Counted from the first letter of the stretch, positions 27,329 to 38,738 are shown. The stretch is DNA of 42,000 nt from FEN-1250 sp038237245 (GCA_038237245.1 JBBRYY010000019.1:1-42000), one strand, 5' to 3'. Notes: generated by a model from the letters alone, not told the origin. Made by a program: numbers and translations.

Positions 27329-28427
27329 TGAACGTTCCCCATCCCGCTGCGCGCTCGTTTTTCTCGACCGCCGAGCGGACGCCCGCGCGATACCAGAGTG
27401 GTTCCACCGACGCGGGCTCCGCGTACACACCATACAGCGCATCCGTCGGCTCGGCCGCGGGCGACTGCTCGGCGAGATCTGTCGCGGCGTCGATCTCGGC
27501 GACCACGCGCGCATCGATCGCGTCGAGCTCCTTCTTCTCCACCTGCAGCTCCTCGAGCAACACGCGAACATAGCGGTCGATTGGATCGTTTTCCTTTTCC
27601 CAGCGCGCGATCTCGCCCGCGGGCACATACGACTGATTATCGTGCTCGGCGTGCCCCTTGCGGCGGTACGTCATGAGCTCGATCAGCGTGACCCCCTCGC
27701 CGCGGCGCGCGCGATCGACCGCCTCGCGCGTGACGTCGTACGTCGCGAGCACGTCGTTGCCGTCCGCGCGAATGCCCGGAATGCCGTACGCCATTGCCTT
27801 GTCCTTGAACTCCTTCACCGCACTCTGCTTCGAGTTCGGGGTCGAGTACGCGTAGCCGTTGTTCTCGACGATCACGACGAGCGGACAGCGCTGCACCGCC
27901 GCGAAGTTGATCCCTTCGTGGAATGCGCCCGTCGATGTCGCGCCGTCGCCAACGTACACCATGCCGACACGCTTCTCGTTCCGCAGCTTGAACGACAGGG
28001 TGACCCCCGCCATCACGGGCACCATGTCGCCGAGATGCGAGATCTGTCCGACGAAGCCGCGCATGGTGTCGCCGAAATGAATGTTCAGCTCGCGTCCGCG
28101 CGTTGGTGAGTCGCCCTTGGCCATGTACTGGCGGATGATTTCGAGCGGCTCCGCTCGCTGCACGAGCATCGAGCCGAGATTGCGGATGAGCGGGCTGAGG
28201 ATGTCGCCCTGCGAGCGATCGAGCGCGAAAGCGCTGCCGACGGCGTCCGCCTCCTGCCCGAGCGAGCGAAAGAGCCCCCCGACGACCTTCGTCTGCCGGT
28301 ACAGATTCACCAGCCGCTCCTCCAGCGACCGCGTGAGACGCATCCAGTAATAGAGCTCGACCTTCTGCTCGAGCGTCAACGCATCCGACGGGCGCGAGCG
28401 CGCCCGGGAAACGGAGCTAGTTGCCAT
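27321..28427 (-). CDS. 2-oxoacid dehydrogenase E1 component, alpha subunit
   Basis: Alpha chain of E1, 368 residues. The thiamine-diphosphate motif is complete: YVGDGATSTGAFHEGINFAA leading to VENNGYAYSTP, with the substrate-side LYRQTKVVGGLFRSLGQEA and the phosphorylation-loop-like TYRRKGHAEHDNQSY. ATG at 28425-28427 overlaps the stop of the small gene upstream (TGATG). The sequence GHAEHDNQ rather than GHSMSDPA leans towards the branched-chain-like bacterial group. Decarboxylates a 2-oxoacid and passes the acyl group to the E2 lipoyl domain. Confidence 0.95.
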   Translation of the reverse strand: MATSSVSRARSRPSDALTLEQKVELYYWMRLTRSLEERLVNLYRQTKVVGGLFRSLGQEADAVGSAFALDRSQGDILSPLIRNLGSMLVQRAEPLEIIRQYMAKGDSPTRGRELNIHFGDTMRGFVGQISHLGDMVPVMAGVTLSFKLRNEKRVGMVYVGDGATSTGAFHEGINFAAVQRCPLVVIVENNGYAYSTPNSKQSAVKEFKDKAMAYGIPGIRADGNDVLATYDVTREAVDRARRGEGVTLIELMTYRRKGHAEHDNQSYVPAGEIARWEKENDPIDRYVRVLLEELQVEKKELDAIDARVVAEIDAATDLAEQSPAAEPTDALYGVYAEPASVEPLWYRAGVRSAVEKNERAAGWGTFNG

Positions 28428-28720
28428 CAGTAGGCCGCCGCGAGCGTGTGCGCGGGATCCGCCGCACGATGCACGAGCACGAAAAAGCGTTTCACGTTGC
28501 GATCGAGCCGACTCTCCCCTTCCTGGTCCGTGACCGCTTCGACGAATGTGTAATGGCCGCCATCCGACTTCACGCTGATTTGCACGGTTCCGAGCTCGCC
28601 GGAGAACGTGCGCGTGCGAGGCGTCTTCGGTGCGTTCGACAGGCCCAGCGTCGGGAAGAAGCTCTCCGCGAGGGCGAGCACGTCGTCCATGCGGAGATGT
28701 GTTCGATGAAAGTGTTGCAT
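28427..28720 (-). CDS. Small hypothetical protein (97 residues)
   Basis: Unrecognised soluble protein. MQHFHRTHLRMDDVLALAES starts an N-terminal helix; the middle FSGELGTVQISVKSDGGHYT and FVEAVTDQEGESRLDRNV are beta-rich, and the end KRFFVLVHRAADPAHTLAAAY is helical. Start ATG at 28718-28720; a second Met at residue 11 could be the real start. It is immediately upstream of E1alpha with a one-base overlap, so coupled expression with the dehydrogenase is likely. Function unknown. Confidence 0.72.
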   Translation of the reverse strand: MQHFHRTHLRMDDVLALAESFFPTLGLSNAPKTPRTRTFSGELGTVQISVKSDGGHYTFVEAVTDQEGESRLDRNVKRFFVLVHRAADPAHTLAAAY

Positions 28721-28724
28721 CAGG

Positions 28725-29152
28725 TCAGTGAGTGGCCGCTCGTTCGGGGAGAACCTGCTGATACCACGTGTCGACTGTCTCGAGGTTCTGCGTCGAGTCC
28801 TTTCGGAACTTCAACGCGAGCGCCCAGTTGTTCGCGACGACGAAGGACATCTTCGCCGTGTACGTCCCTGGCGCCTGCCCCGCGGTGAAGCTGTCCCATA
28901 CTTTGCCGCTTCCATCTTCGGTGTTGCCGTAGAGAATTCCCTCACCGCCCTCGATCGGCTGCGAGCTGATCTTGTCACGCACGCGAATGTGAAAGACCGT
29001 CTTCTCGCGCGCGTACGGCGGCGACGGATCGCTCGTGATGCCGAACGAATAGTGCTCGGTGAACGCACGATACTCCGTGGTCGCCGGTCCCGCCGCCTTG
29101 GGGCCGCATGCGGCGAGCGACCCCAGGGCGAGCGCGATTACGAGCGCATTTC

Positions 29153-29156
<4 letters not shown>
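28725..29156 (-). CDS. Lipoprotein with a YtkA/FixH-like domain
   Basis: A 143-residue predicted lipoprotein from GTG at 29154-29156, overlapping the Ino1 stop (GTGA). Signal VRNALVIALALGSLAACGPK with lipobox LAAC (Cys17). The mature part, with REKTVFHIRVRDKISSQPIE, a glycine-rich turn and TYTAKMSFVVANNWALALKF, resembles the YtkA/FixH-like immunoglobulin-type fold found in periplasmic proteins. Residues upstream in the same frame belong to an antisense shadow. Role unknown. Confidence 0.72.
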
Positions 29157-30502
<1,346 letters not shown>

Positions 30503-30505
30503 GAC

Positions 30506-31213
30506 TTATTCTCCTTTCGCGCTAAACCGCCGCCGCGAGCGTGCCCCGAGAGGTCGCGCTCGTGTGGTGTCGTGCAGCGCGCGTACCGGCACCCCGGGCT
30601 CCGTCTGCAACCCCTGGTACACGGCCCTGACGCGCTGCGCCGCGGTGATCCACGCGGTAACGGTCAACAGAACGATGATTGCGATCAGAACCAGCCCATG
30701 AAACGCCAACCCGAAAAACGCCTGCGGTGCCGACAGCAGCACTACGCGCTCGGGACGCTGTAGAATCCCCACCCGCGCATCGATCCCCAACGCTTCCGCG
30801 CGTGCCCGCGTGTACGACGTCAGATATGAGCCCACCAGCCCGAGCACACAGACGCCGACCATCGGCACCCCCCACCACTCCGAACGCGTCGCAAAAAACA
30901 CGGCGAGCCCGCCCAACACGAACCCATCGGCGACCCGATCGAGCGTCGAATCGTAAAACGCGCCGAACACAGAGCTCCGCTCGGTCCGACGCGCCACCAT
31001 CCCGTCCAGCACGTCGAAGAGCGCCGTCACGCCCAGCAGCCAGCCGCCGAGCCTGATGCGGCCCATCGCGTACAGCATCCCGCCGGCAATGGTGCACAAC
31101 GTGCCGACCGTCGTAATCGTATTCGGATGCACATCGTATCGAACCAGCTGCTCCGCCACCGGCTCGACGAGGCGCAGGTATCCAGCTTTCAGCCAGTCCG
31201 GCAGTATTTGCAT
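30506..31213 (-). CDS. CDP-alcohol phosphatidyltransferase, probably phosphatidylinositol-phosphate synthase-like
   Basis: Integral membrane transferase of 235 residues that joins a CDP-diacylglycerol head to an alcohol. The full signature D-x2-D-G-x2-A-R-x8-G-x3-D-x3-D is present at residues 67-92 (FDVLDGMVARR then FGAFYDSTLDR). Five or six hydrophobic segments follow the usual pattern. Because the next gene makes inositol 1-phosphate, the acceptor is probably inositol phosphate, as in actinobacterial and archaeal PIP/archaetidylinositol-phosphate synthases; other alcohols cannot be excluded. ATG at 31211-31213 follows GGGGATGG. First gene of the long minus-strand convoy. Confidence 0.9.
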   Translation of the reverse strand: MQILPDWLKAGYLRLVEPVAEQLVRYDVHPNTITTVGTLCTIAGGMLYAMGRIRLGGWLLGVTALFDVLDGMVARRTERSSVFGAFYDSTLDRVADGFVLGGLAVFFATRSEWWGVPMVGVCVLGLVGSYLTSYTRARAEALGIDARVGILQRPERVVLLSAPQAFFGLAFHGLVLIAIIVLLTVTAWITAAQRVRAVYQGLQTEPGVPVRALHDTTRARPLGARSRRRFSAKGE

Positions 31214-31258
31214 CCATCCCCACGCGATGCCGCTGACACCGCACTCCCCGCACGTGCG

Positions 31259-31287
31259 ACGAGCCGGAGGGGGATGCTCCGGCTCGT
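31259..31287. terminator. Strong hairpin between the lipoprotein gene and the inositol-lipid operon
   Basis: An 11-bp perfect stem (ACGAGCCGGAG with CTCCGGCTCGT, 7-base loop). It lies 49 bases after the stop of the small minus-strand lipoprotein. There is no U run on the minus strand and only a weak one on the plus strand, so the terminator role is by position and stability. Confidence 0.5.
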
Positions 31288-31335
31288 TAACTTATCCCGG
31301 CGTAACATGCGGTGCAACCCGCGGTTACGCGCTCA

Positions 31336-31662
31336 TCAAGGGACGGTCCAATCGGTACTCGCGCTGAGCGTCACATCGTCTTTCGTGTACGTGCGAGCGC
31401 CATCCGCCGTCTTCGCCTTCAGTGTGACCGAGCTCCCAGCGGACACACCGGAAACCGAGAGCGTCTTCACGCTATTTGCGCCCACCTGACCAATGAACAC
31501 ATCGCTACCGCCGGACGTCACGTAGGCATTGACCGGCTGGCTCGCGTTGTTCGTGAGATGGACTGCCATGCCGCTCGACGGCGAGGGCGCACTGCCGACT
31601 TCGACCTTGCGCGAGCACGCCGCGAGTGAGGCGGCGAGAAGAACCACGGTAAACATTCGCAT
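31336..31662 (-). CDS. Small lipoprotein (108 residues)
   Basis: Predicted lipoprotein with signal MRMFTVVLLAASLAACSRKV and lipobox LAAC (Cys16). The mature part is Ser/Thr/Val-rich (VHLTNNASQPVNAYVTSGG, then short beta-strand repeats), suggesting a small immunoglobulin-like fold. A GGAG ribosome site lies seven bases before the ATG at 31660-31662. It stands alone on its transcript, with a strong hairpin downstream and a divergent gene upstream. No functional clue beyond surface or periplasmic anchoring. Confidence 0.78.
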   Translation of the reverse strand: MRMFTVVLLAASLAACSRKVEVGSAPSPSSGMAVHLTNNASQPVNAYVTSGGSDVFIGQVGANSVKTLSVSGVSAGSSVTLKAKTADGARTYTKDDVTLSASTDWTVP

Positions 31663-31749
31663 TTACGACTCCTGTGTGCGGGACGAGTGTTGCCCCTTCC
31701 CGTGCAAGGTGCGTGCTGAACCGTTGGCTCTCGCGACATCCGCCGCAGA

Positions 31750-31778
31750 TTGCCGCCGATGCGCACGATCATGATATT
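31750..31778 (+). promoter_or_regulatory. Putative promoter of the PLP decarboxylase
   Basis: TTGCCG, 17 bases, then GATATT, with the predicted start point about ten bases before the ATG at 31798. The self-complementary ATCATGAT (31767-31774) overlaps the -10 region and could be an operator. No ribosome site is visible, so the leader would be very short. Confidence 0.45.
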
Positions 31779-31797
31779 CCGCTCATGACCCCAAATC

Positions 31798-33306
31798 ATG
31801 TCCGCTGACGACCGCCCCGCCCCGGATTTCGCGTGGACGAACACCGAGATCCGGCGCGTGGGGCGCGAGGTCGTCGACTGGATCGCGGACTATCTGTCGG
31901 CGCTCCCTGCCGCGCCGGTGTTCGAGCCCGTGCCGCCGGATGTCGCCTCCGCGCTCGTTGCGATGCCTGTCCCGCATACCGGCGAGACCGTCGACGCGAT
32001 CTTGCGTCGCTTTCGGACCGAGATCGGACGCTATCCATTCGGCAACGGGCACCCGCGATTCTCCGCATGGGTGAACTCGCCGCCGGCGGTGATCGGCATC
32101 TTCGCGCAGGCGCTCGCCGCAGCGATCAATCCGAGCGTCGCGGGCGGCAACCACGCCGCCGTCTGGGTCGAGCGCGAAGTCATACAGTGGTTTAAAACCA
32201 TCTTCGGCTTCCCGCCGGAGAGCATGGGACTGCTCGTGAGCGGTAGCTCGGCCGCCGCCATCACTGGGCTCGCCGTGGCGAGACACGCGACCGCCGCGCG
32301 CCACGGCTGGGACATGCGTCGCGATGGCGCGCACATCGTGACTGCGAGCGGCGCGCCGGTGCGGATGCTCGTGTACGAGAGCGCGGAGGCGCACTCCTGC
32401 CATCAGAAAGCCGTCGAGCTACTCGGCCTCGGCAGCGCAGCGCTACGCATCGTGCCAAGCGACGACGCGCTCCGTATGCGCGCCGATCTGCTCGACGCGA
32501 TGCTCACAGAGGATCTCGCAGCGGGGGCGCTCCCGATGGCGGTCATCGCGAGCGCGGGGACGGTGAACACGGGCGCGATCGACCCGCTCGACGCGATCGC
32601 CGACGTGTGTGCGAAGCATCATGTGTGGCTGCACATCGACGGCGGCTACGGCGCGCCGGCGATCCTCAGCGATGAGTATCGTCCGGCGCTGGCGGCGATC
32701 GGCCGCGCGGACAGCGTCGGGGTCGACGCCCACAAATGGCTCTACGTACCGGTCGATGCGGGAATGGTGCTCATCCGCGACGCGACGCTGATGCGCGACA
32801 CCTTCAGTCTCGTCCCGCCCTATTTGCGCAGCGATGACGACCGGCACGGCGTGCAGGGACCGCCCTGGCTCAGCGAGTACGGCTCGGAGCAGACGCGCCC
32901 CTTTCGCGCACTCAAGGTGTGGATGGCGCTGCGCTACTTCGGCACATCGGGGTACGCATCGCTCATCGCGCACGACATCGCGATGGCTCGCCGCCTCGCC
33001 GATCACGTTCGTGCGACTCCCGACTTCGAGCTGTGGGAGCCGCAGGGGCTGAGCATGGTCTGCTTCCGCGCCGTCCCCGCTGCGCTGCGCGGCGACGACG
33101 TGGCTACCGACGCGTTCAACCAGCGCGTGCTCGCCTCACTGCAACTCGGCGGCGAAGCCTTCCTCTCGAGCACCGTGCTGCGCGGCCGCACGTGGCTGCG
33201 CTCGTGCATCGTCAACCCGGGCACGATGCCGGACGACATCGACGCGGTGTTTGCTGCTGTGCAGAGATCTCTGGCTCGAGCTATCGCGCCGGAACAAACG
33301 CAGTAA
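31798..33306 (+). CDS. Pyridoxal-dependent (group II, aromatic-type) amino acid decarboxylase
   Basis: A 502-residue decarboxylase of the group II family (aromatic amino acid, glutamate or diaminobutyrate decarboxylases). It matches at RYPFGNGHPRFSAWVNSPPA, GNHAAVWVEREVIQW, LVSGSSAAAITGLAVAR, the PLP aspartate in WLHIDGGYGAPA (Asp281) and the Schiff-base lysine in GVDAHKWLYVPVDAG (Lys313). The HP-F-W start of the substrate region is typical of the aromatic subgroup. Substrate cannot be fixed from sequence; HIDGGYG replaces the HVDAAYAG of the best-studied enzymes. It is monocistronic, divergent from a small lipoprotein, with a large hairpin after the stop. No Shine-Dalgarno precedes the ATG. 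Confidence 0.92.
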   Translation: MSADDRPAPDFAWTNTEIRRVGREVVDWIADYLSALPAAPVFEPVPPDVASALVAMPVPHTGETVDAILRRFRTEIGRYPFGNGHPRFSAWVNSPPAVIGIFAQALAAAINPSVAGGNHAAVWVEREVIQWFKTIFGFPPESMGLLVSGSSAAAITGLAVARHATAARHGWDMRRDGAHIVTASGAPVRMLVYESAEAHSCHQKAVELLGLGSAALRIVPSDDALRMRADLLDAMLTEDLAAGALPMAVIASAGTVNTGAIDPLDAIADVCAKHHVWLHIDGGYGAPAILSDEYRPALAAIGRADSVGVDAHKWLYVPVDAGMVLIRDATLMRDTFSLVPPYLRSDDDRHGVQGPPWLSEYGSEQTRPFRALKVWMALRYFGTSGYASLIAHDIAMARRLADHVRATPDFELWEPQGLSMVCFRAVPAALRGDDVATDAFNQRVLASLQLGGEAFLSSTVLRGRTWLRSCIVNPGTMPDDIDAVFAAVQRSLARAIAPEQTQ

Positions 33307-33344
33307 CAAGCTGGATACACGGACAGATAACGGAAAACGGCACG

Positions 33345-33400
33345 GACAACGAACGGAGTACGGCGCTGCGCAGTCGCAGCCGCAGTCTCCGTTGGTTGTC
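33345..33400. terminator. Large nested hairpin between convergent genes
   Basis: Outer arms GACAACGAACGGAG (33345-33358) and CTCCGTTGGTTGTC (33387-33400) pair over 14 positions with one mismatch. An inner GCTGCG-CAGT-CGCAGC hairpin (33365-33380) sits in the loop. It lies 39 bases after the decarboxylase stop and 76 bases after the namZ stop, so it could terminate both. The rest of the 169-base gap has no gene. Confidence 0.55.
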
Positions 33401-33475
33401 AGCTCAATCCGTTTCTTGTCCGCAGCTCCAGTGTTACCGCATTCATTCCAAGCGCTAGCTCAGCCACCCAGTGAT

Positions 33476-34768
33476 CTACTTGTACAGGCGATATCGCCGT
33501 GTCGCCTGCTGGAACGCGACTGCCGGCGCAAGGGTCGCGTCGATCATCGAGTCCGGATCTGCGCCCGCCATGAACGCCTCGCGAGCGCCCGGGGTCCCGT
33601 ATAGCTGATTGAAGCCCTTCTGCTGAAAGCGCACCGAGTCGCCGTTCGTCTGAATGATCGCCCAGAGGAGATCGGCGCCGAGCCGAGCGGTGTTGAGGCG
33701 GTCGCGATCGGTGATGATGATGTGGATGCCGTGCACGCTCACGCCACCGTACTTGTCGTCGCCGGGATGAACCGGAGTGAATCGCTCCTCCTCGAACTTC
33801 ACGCCGGGGAGCTCGCGCCCCTTGAGCAGATCCACCGCCTTCTTCGCGTCCAGCCACGGCGCACCGACGTGCTGGAATGCCTCTGACGTTCCTCGCCCCA
33901 CCGAGATGTTCGTCGCCTCGAGCCAGACGACGCCGGGGTAGAGCGTCGCGCTCGTGAGATTCGGCATGTTCGGCGACGGCTTGATCCACGGCAGCTTGGT
34001 CTGGTCGAACCAGTCGACGCGACGCCAGCCTATGACCTTGATCACCTTGAGGTCCGCGTGAATCCCCATCACGTCATTGTAGAACAGTGCGAGCTCACCC
34101 ATCGTCAGCCCATGTCGCGTCGGAATCGGATAGAGAGCGGTGGGGGTCGCTGCGCGCGCCGCGCTGTGCGTCCCCGCGTACGCGAAGCTCGAGTCGAGGA
34201 TCGGTCCTTCGACGTGCTCGCCGGTGATCGGATTCGGGCGATCGAGCACGATCACGCGCACGTGATTCGCAGCGGCGGCGCGCATCGCGTAAACCATCGT
34301 CGCGACAAAGGTCCACGGTCGCGCGCCGAGGTCCTGCATGTCGATGAGGAGGACGTCGATGGTCTTGAGGATGCTGTCCGGGGGCGCGAGCGTCGTCGCG
34401 CCGTACAGCGAATAGATCGGGACCCCGCTGCGCAGATCCTTCCCATTCGCCAGATTCGTTCGGTCCTCGGTGCCTCGGATGCCGTGCTCGGGAGAGAAGA
34501 GCGCGACGAGCTTCGGCCCCGTGCCCGGATGCGCCGCCGCTCGTCGAGTGATGAGATCGATGTCGCTCACGCCGTGCTCGTCGACTCCCGTCTGATTCGT
34601 CAACAGCCCGAGACGCTTGCCATCGATGAACTCTGCGCTGTCGTGCACCAGCACCGAAATTCCCGGTCGCGCGTGGCCTGCACCCTGTCGCGCGTGACCC
34701 GCGCCGCCGACGCAGGCCGCAGCGATGGCTAGTGTCGCGAGTGAGCTCTTTCTCGTATATCGATTCAT
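33476..34768 (-). CDS. namZ: NamZ-type exo-beta-N-acetylmuramidase (DUF1343)
   Basis: DUF1343 (PF07075) protein of 430 residues; the founding member NamZ of Bacillus subtilis releases terminal MurNAc from peptidoglycan fragments. ATG at 34766-34768 is preceded by GAAGGA and opens a signal peptide (MNRYTRKSSLATLAIAAACV, then AGHA), so it acts in the periplasm. Family blocks: GKRLGLLTNQTGVDEHG, ALFSPEHGIRGTEDRTN (the conserved SPEHG), DVLLIDMQDLGARPWTF, IVLDRPNPITGEHVEGP, IPTRHGLTMGELALFYND and NISVGRGTSEAFQHVGAPW. The extension to 34921 is rejected. Divergent by 91 bases from an SSS symporter whose cluster includes an amino-sugar kinase, which fits MurNAc uptake and use. Confidence 0.9.
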   Translation of the reverse strand: MNRYTRKSSLATLAIAAACVGGAGHARQGAGHARPGISVLVHDSAEFIDGKRLGLLTNQTGVDEHGVSDIDLITRRAAAHPGTGPKLVALFSPEHGIRGTEDRTNLANGKDLRSGVPIYSLYGATTLAPPDSILKTIDVLLIDMQDLGARPWTFVATMVYAMRAAAANHVRVIVLDRPNPITGEHVEGPILDSSFAYAGTHSAARAATPTALYPIPTRHGLTMGELALFYNDVMGIHADLKVIKVIGWRRVDWFDQTKLPWIKPSPNMPNLTSATLYPGVVWLEATNISVGRGTSEAFQHVGAPWLDAKKAVDLLKGRELPGVKFEEERFTPVHPGDDKYGGVSVHGIHIIITDRDRLNTARLGADLLWAIIQTNGDSVRFQQKGFNQLYGTPGAREAFMAGADPDSMIDATLAPAVAFQQATRRYRLYK

Positions 34769-34780
34769 TCCTTCTCCGAT

Positions 34781-34808
34781 TTGAGCCGATGACGCCACAA
34801 GATACATC
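34781..34808 (+). promoter_or_regulatory. Possible promoter of the first SSS symporter
   Basis: TTGAGC, 16 bases, then TACATC, about 50 bases before the symporter ATG, in the 91-base divergent gap with namZ. Moderate match only; the minus-strand promoter of namZ could not be identified. Confidence 0.35.
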
Positions 34809-34859
34809 GCGCGCCGTGCGCCGACACTCCGCCCGCCTCCACGCACCAGGTGCCGCCGA

Positions 34860-36649
<1,790 letters not shown>

Positions 36650-36653
<4 letters not shown>

Positions 36654-36678
36654 ACGCCGCGTAGCTAGCCACTATATT
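36650..36678 (+). promoter_or_regulatory. Promoter of the IscA-like gene
   Basis: TTGAAC, exactly 17 bases, then TATATT, a near-consensus sigma-70-type promoter. The -35 overlaps the symporter stop codon (TGA at 36651-36653). It gives a leader of about 40 bases before the ATG at 36725. Same -10 as the rpmJ promoter in this window. Confidence 0.7.
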
Positions 36679-36724
36679 TTCCAGTGAGTTACCGCTTTAC
36701 ACCGTCACAATCTTTGAGGTAGCC

Positions 36725-37081
36725 ATGGCCACCACCCAGGAACCCGCCGTCACCGTTTCCGTTACGCCAACGGCCGCGGTCGAGGTCAAGCGATTCATGG
36801 AACAGGAAGGCGTCACCGAAACCGGTGGCGGACTTCGTGTGAGCGTGCAGCCCGGTGGCTGCAGCGGCTTCAAGTACGGCCTGCTCATCGAAGAGAAGGC
36901 GGCGGACGATGATGTCATCGTCGAGCAGGAAGGCTTCAAGGTGTTCGTCGACCCCTTCTCCGCCCAGTATCTCAACGGCGTGACCATCGACTACGTCTCG
37001 TCGATGCAGGGCGCCGGCTTCACCTTCTCGAATCCGAACTCGACGGGTGGCTGCGGCTGCGGCAGCTCGTTCAACGCGTAA
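36725..37081 (+). CDS. Iron-sulphur cluster assembly protein, IscA/ErpA/HesB type
   Basis: A-type Fe-S carrier of 118 residues. The three conserved cysteines are present: VQPGGCSGFKYGL (Cys46) and GGCGCGSSF (Cys110, Cys112). VTPTAAVEVKRFMEQEG is the N-terminal family block. GAGG precedes the ATG at a good distance. Transcribed from its own promoter and followed by two hairpins, so it appears to be a monocistronic housekeeping unit inserted between two SSS symporters. It may be controlled by the Rrf2-type regulator elsewhere, but no operator is visible. ErpA is the likeliest role, because there are no isc or suf genes nearby. Confidence 0.94.
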   Translation: MATTQEPAVTVSVTPTAAVEVKRFMEQEGVTETGGGLRVSVQPGGCSGFKYGLLIEEKAADDDVIVEQEGFKVFVDPFSAQYLNGVTIDYVSSMQGAGFTFSNPNSTGGCGCGSSFNA

Positions 37082-37098
37082 TCGCTAGCGCACGAAGG

Positions 37099-37119
37099 CC
37101 GGCGCATCTGGTGCGCCGG
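37099..37119 (+). terminator. Hairpin 1 after the IscA-like gene
   Basis: An 8-bp perfect stem (CCGGCGCA, 5-base loop, TGCGCCGG) 17 bases after the stop. No U run. Together with the next hairpin it probably ends the transcript. Confidence 0.45.
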
Positions 37120-37133
37120 ATGAATGGTTCCGC

Positions 37134-37167
37134 GAAGCCCGCGACGGTTGATGCCGTCGCGGGCTTC
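37134..37167 (+). terminator. Hairpin 2 after the IscA-like gene
   Basis: A 14-bp perfect stem (GAAGCCCGCGACGG with CCGTCGCGGGCTTC, 6-base loop), the longest perfect stem found in the window. No U run follows. It ends 29 bases before the second symporter start, and no promoter is visible in that short gap. Confidence 0.6.
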
Positions 37168-37196
37168 GTCGCATCGCAAGTCGTCGCGCCCATCTG

Positions 37197-38738
37197 ATGC
37201 ACACCTTTGGCGCGCTCGATCTCGCCGTCCTCCTCGCCTACCTCGGCGGCACCACTGCGCTCGGCCTGTACGTCGGCCGACGGCAGCGCAGCTCGAACGA
37301 CTATTTCGTCGCCGAGCGGTCGATTCCGTGGTGGGCGGTGCTCTTCTCGGTGGTCGCGACGGAGACGAGTGCGCTCACCTTCATCTCGACCCCGGGACTC
37401 AGCTACGGCGGCGCGCCCCACACGGGCGATCTCGCCTTCCTGCAGATCGTCGCGGGCTACGTCATCGGTCGCATCGTGATCGCGTATACGCTGCTGCCGC
37501 GCTACTACAAGGGGCAGCTCGTGACGGCGTACGCGTTGCTCGAGCGCAGATTCGGTGTGGCGACGCGACGATTCACGTCGATCGTGTTCATGGCGACGCG
37601 CGCGCTGGCGGACTCCGTGCGCGTCTTCGCGACGGCGATTCCGATCGCCTTGATCATCGGGCCCGCGGTGAAGAATCCCGCACTCGTTACCCCGATCGCG
37701 GTTCTCCTCCTCGGGCTGCTCACCATCCTCTACACGTATCGCGGCGGGATGAAGGCCGTGGTGTGGACGGAGCTCGTGCAGGCCGGCGTGTATGTATTCG
37801 GCGGGCTCGTCGCGTGCGTGCTGCTCGGGCGTGCCGTGCCGGGCGGATGGAGCGCGATCCTTCACACCGCGGGCGACGCCGGGAAGCTGCGCGTGATCGA
37901 CACGTACATGGGAGTCGACCGGCCGTACACGCTCTTCGCCGGGCTGCTCGGCGGCGCTTTCCTTTCGATGGCATCGCATGGCGCCGACCAGCTGATCGTG
38001 CAGCGTCTCCTCTGCGCGCGGTCGCTGCGCGATGCGCGCCGCGCGATCATCGGCAGCGGCTTTGCTGTGTTCGCGCAGTTCACGCTCTTCCTCGTGATCG
38101 GACTCGGACTCTGGGCGTTCTATCAGGGACGACACTTCGACGCGACCGATGTCATCTTTCCGACGTACATCGTCGAGCACATGCCGTCCGGATTGCTGGG
38201 GCTGATCGTCGCGGCGATCGTCGCGGCGACGATGAGCACACATTCGGGAGCCATCAACTCGCTCGCCGCCGCCGCGACGAACGACATCTATCTTCCGATT
38301 GCAAAGCTGTCTCCGGACGATCCGCGTGCGCTGAAGATTTCCCGGGCGCTCGCGGTGATGTGGGGTGTCATTCTCACCGGTGGTGCCCTCATGTTTCATG
38401 CGCAGGGGACGCCGGTAGTCGTGGTCGCACTCTCGATCGCGAGCTTCACGTACGGCGGCCTGCTCGGCGGCTTCTTTCTCGGGATTTTCTGGCGGCGCGC
38501 GATCCAGCGCGATGCGCTGATCGGCATGAGCGTGGGGATTCTCGCAATGGCAATCGTCGTTTCCGCAAAGCCGCTCCTTGCGGCCTTCCCGACCCTCGAG
38601 CCGACGCTCGCACCCGTCGCGCGCATCGCGTGGCCGTGGTACGTGCTGATCGGCACGACCATCACGATGCTGACGGGGATCGTCTCGTCGCTCGCGCATG
38701 CGATGCCGCCGCGCGTCGCGGCCGAGGTGGGCGCGTGA
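37197..38738 (+). CDS. Sodium:solute symporter (SSS family), second copy
   Basis: A 513-residue sodium-coupled transporter with about 13 hydrophobic segments. Family signs: ALDLAVLLAYLGGTTALGLY, SSNDYFVAERSIPWWAVLFS, VVATETSALTFISTPGLSY, GGAFLSMASHGADQLIVQRL and IVAAIVAATMSTHSGAINSL. Distinct from the first copy in length and sequence, so not a recent duplication. The start ATG at 37197 has no clear ribosome site. It overlaps the kinase start (GTGA), so uptake and phosphorylation are translationally coupled. Substrate is inferred to be an amino sugar. Confidence 0.93.
   Translation: MHTFGALDLAVLLAYLGGTTALGLYVGRRQRSSNDYFVAERSIPWWAVLFSVVATETSALTFISTPGLSYGGAPHTGDLAFLQIVAGYVIGRIVIAYTLLPRYYKGQLVTAYALLERRFGVATRRFTSIVFMATRALADSVRVFATAIPIALIIGPAVKNPALVTPIAVLLLGLLTILYTYRGGMKAVVWTELVQAGVYVFGGLVACVLLGRAVPGGWSAILHTAGDAGKLRVIDTYMGVDRPYTLFAGLLGGAFLSMASHGADQLIVQRLLCARSLRDARRAIIGSGFAVFAQFTLFLVIGLGLWAFYQGRHFDATDVIFPTYIVEHMPSGLLGLIVAAIVAATMSTHSGAINSLAAAATNDIYLPIAKLSPDDPRALKISRALAVMWGVILTGGALMFHAQGTPVVVVALSIASFTYGGLLGGFFLGIFWRRAIQRDALIGMSVGILAMAIVVSAKPLLAAFPTLEPTLAPVARIAWPWYVLIGTTITMLTGIVSSLAHAMPPRVAAEVGA

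Noticed and set aside
37071..38699. 542-codon minus-strand frame opposite the second symporter
   Set aside because: Shadow of the symporter; low-complexity Arg/Asp/His composition.
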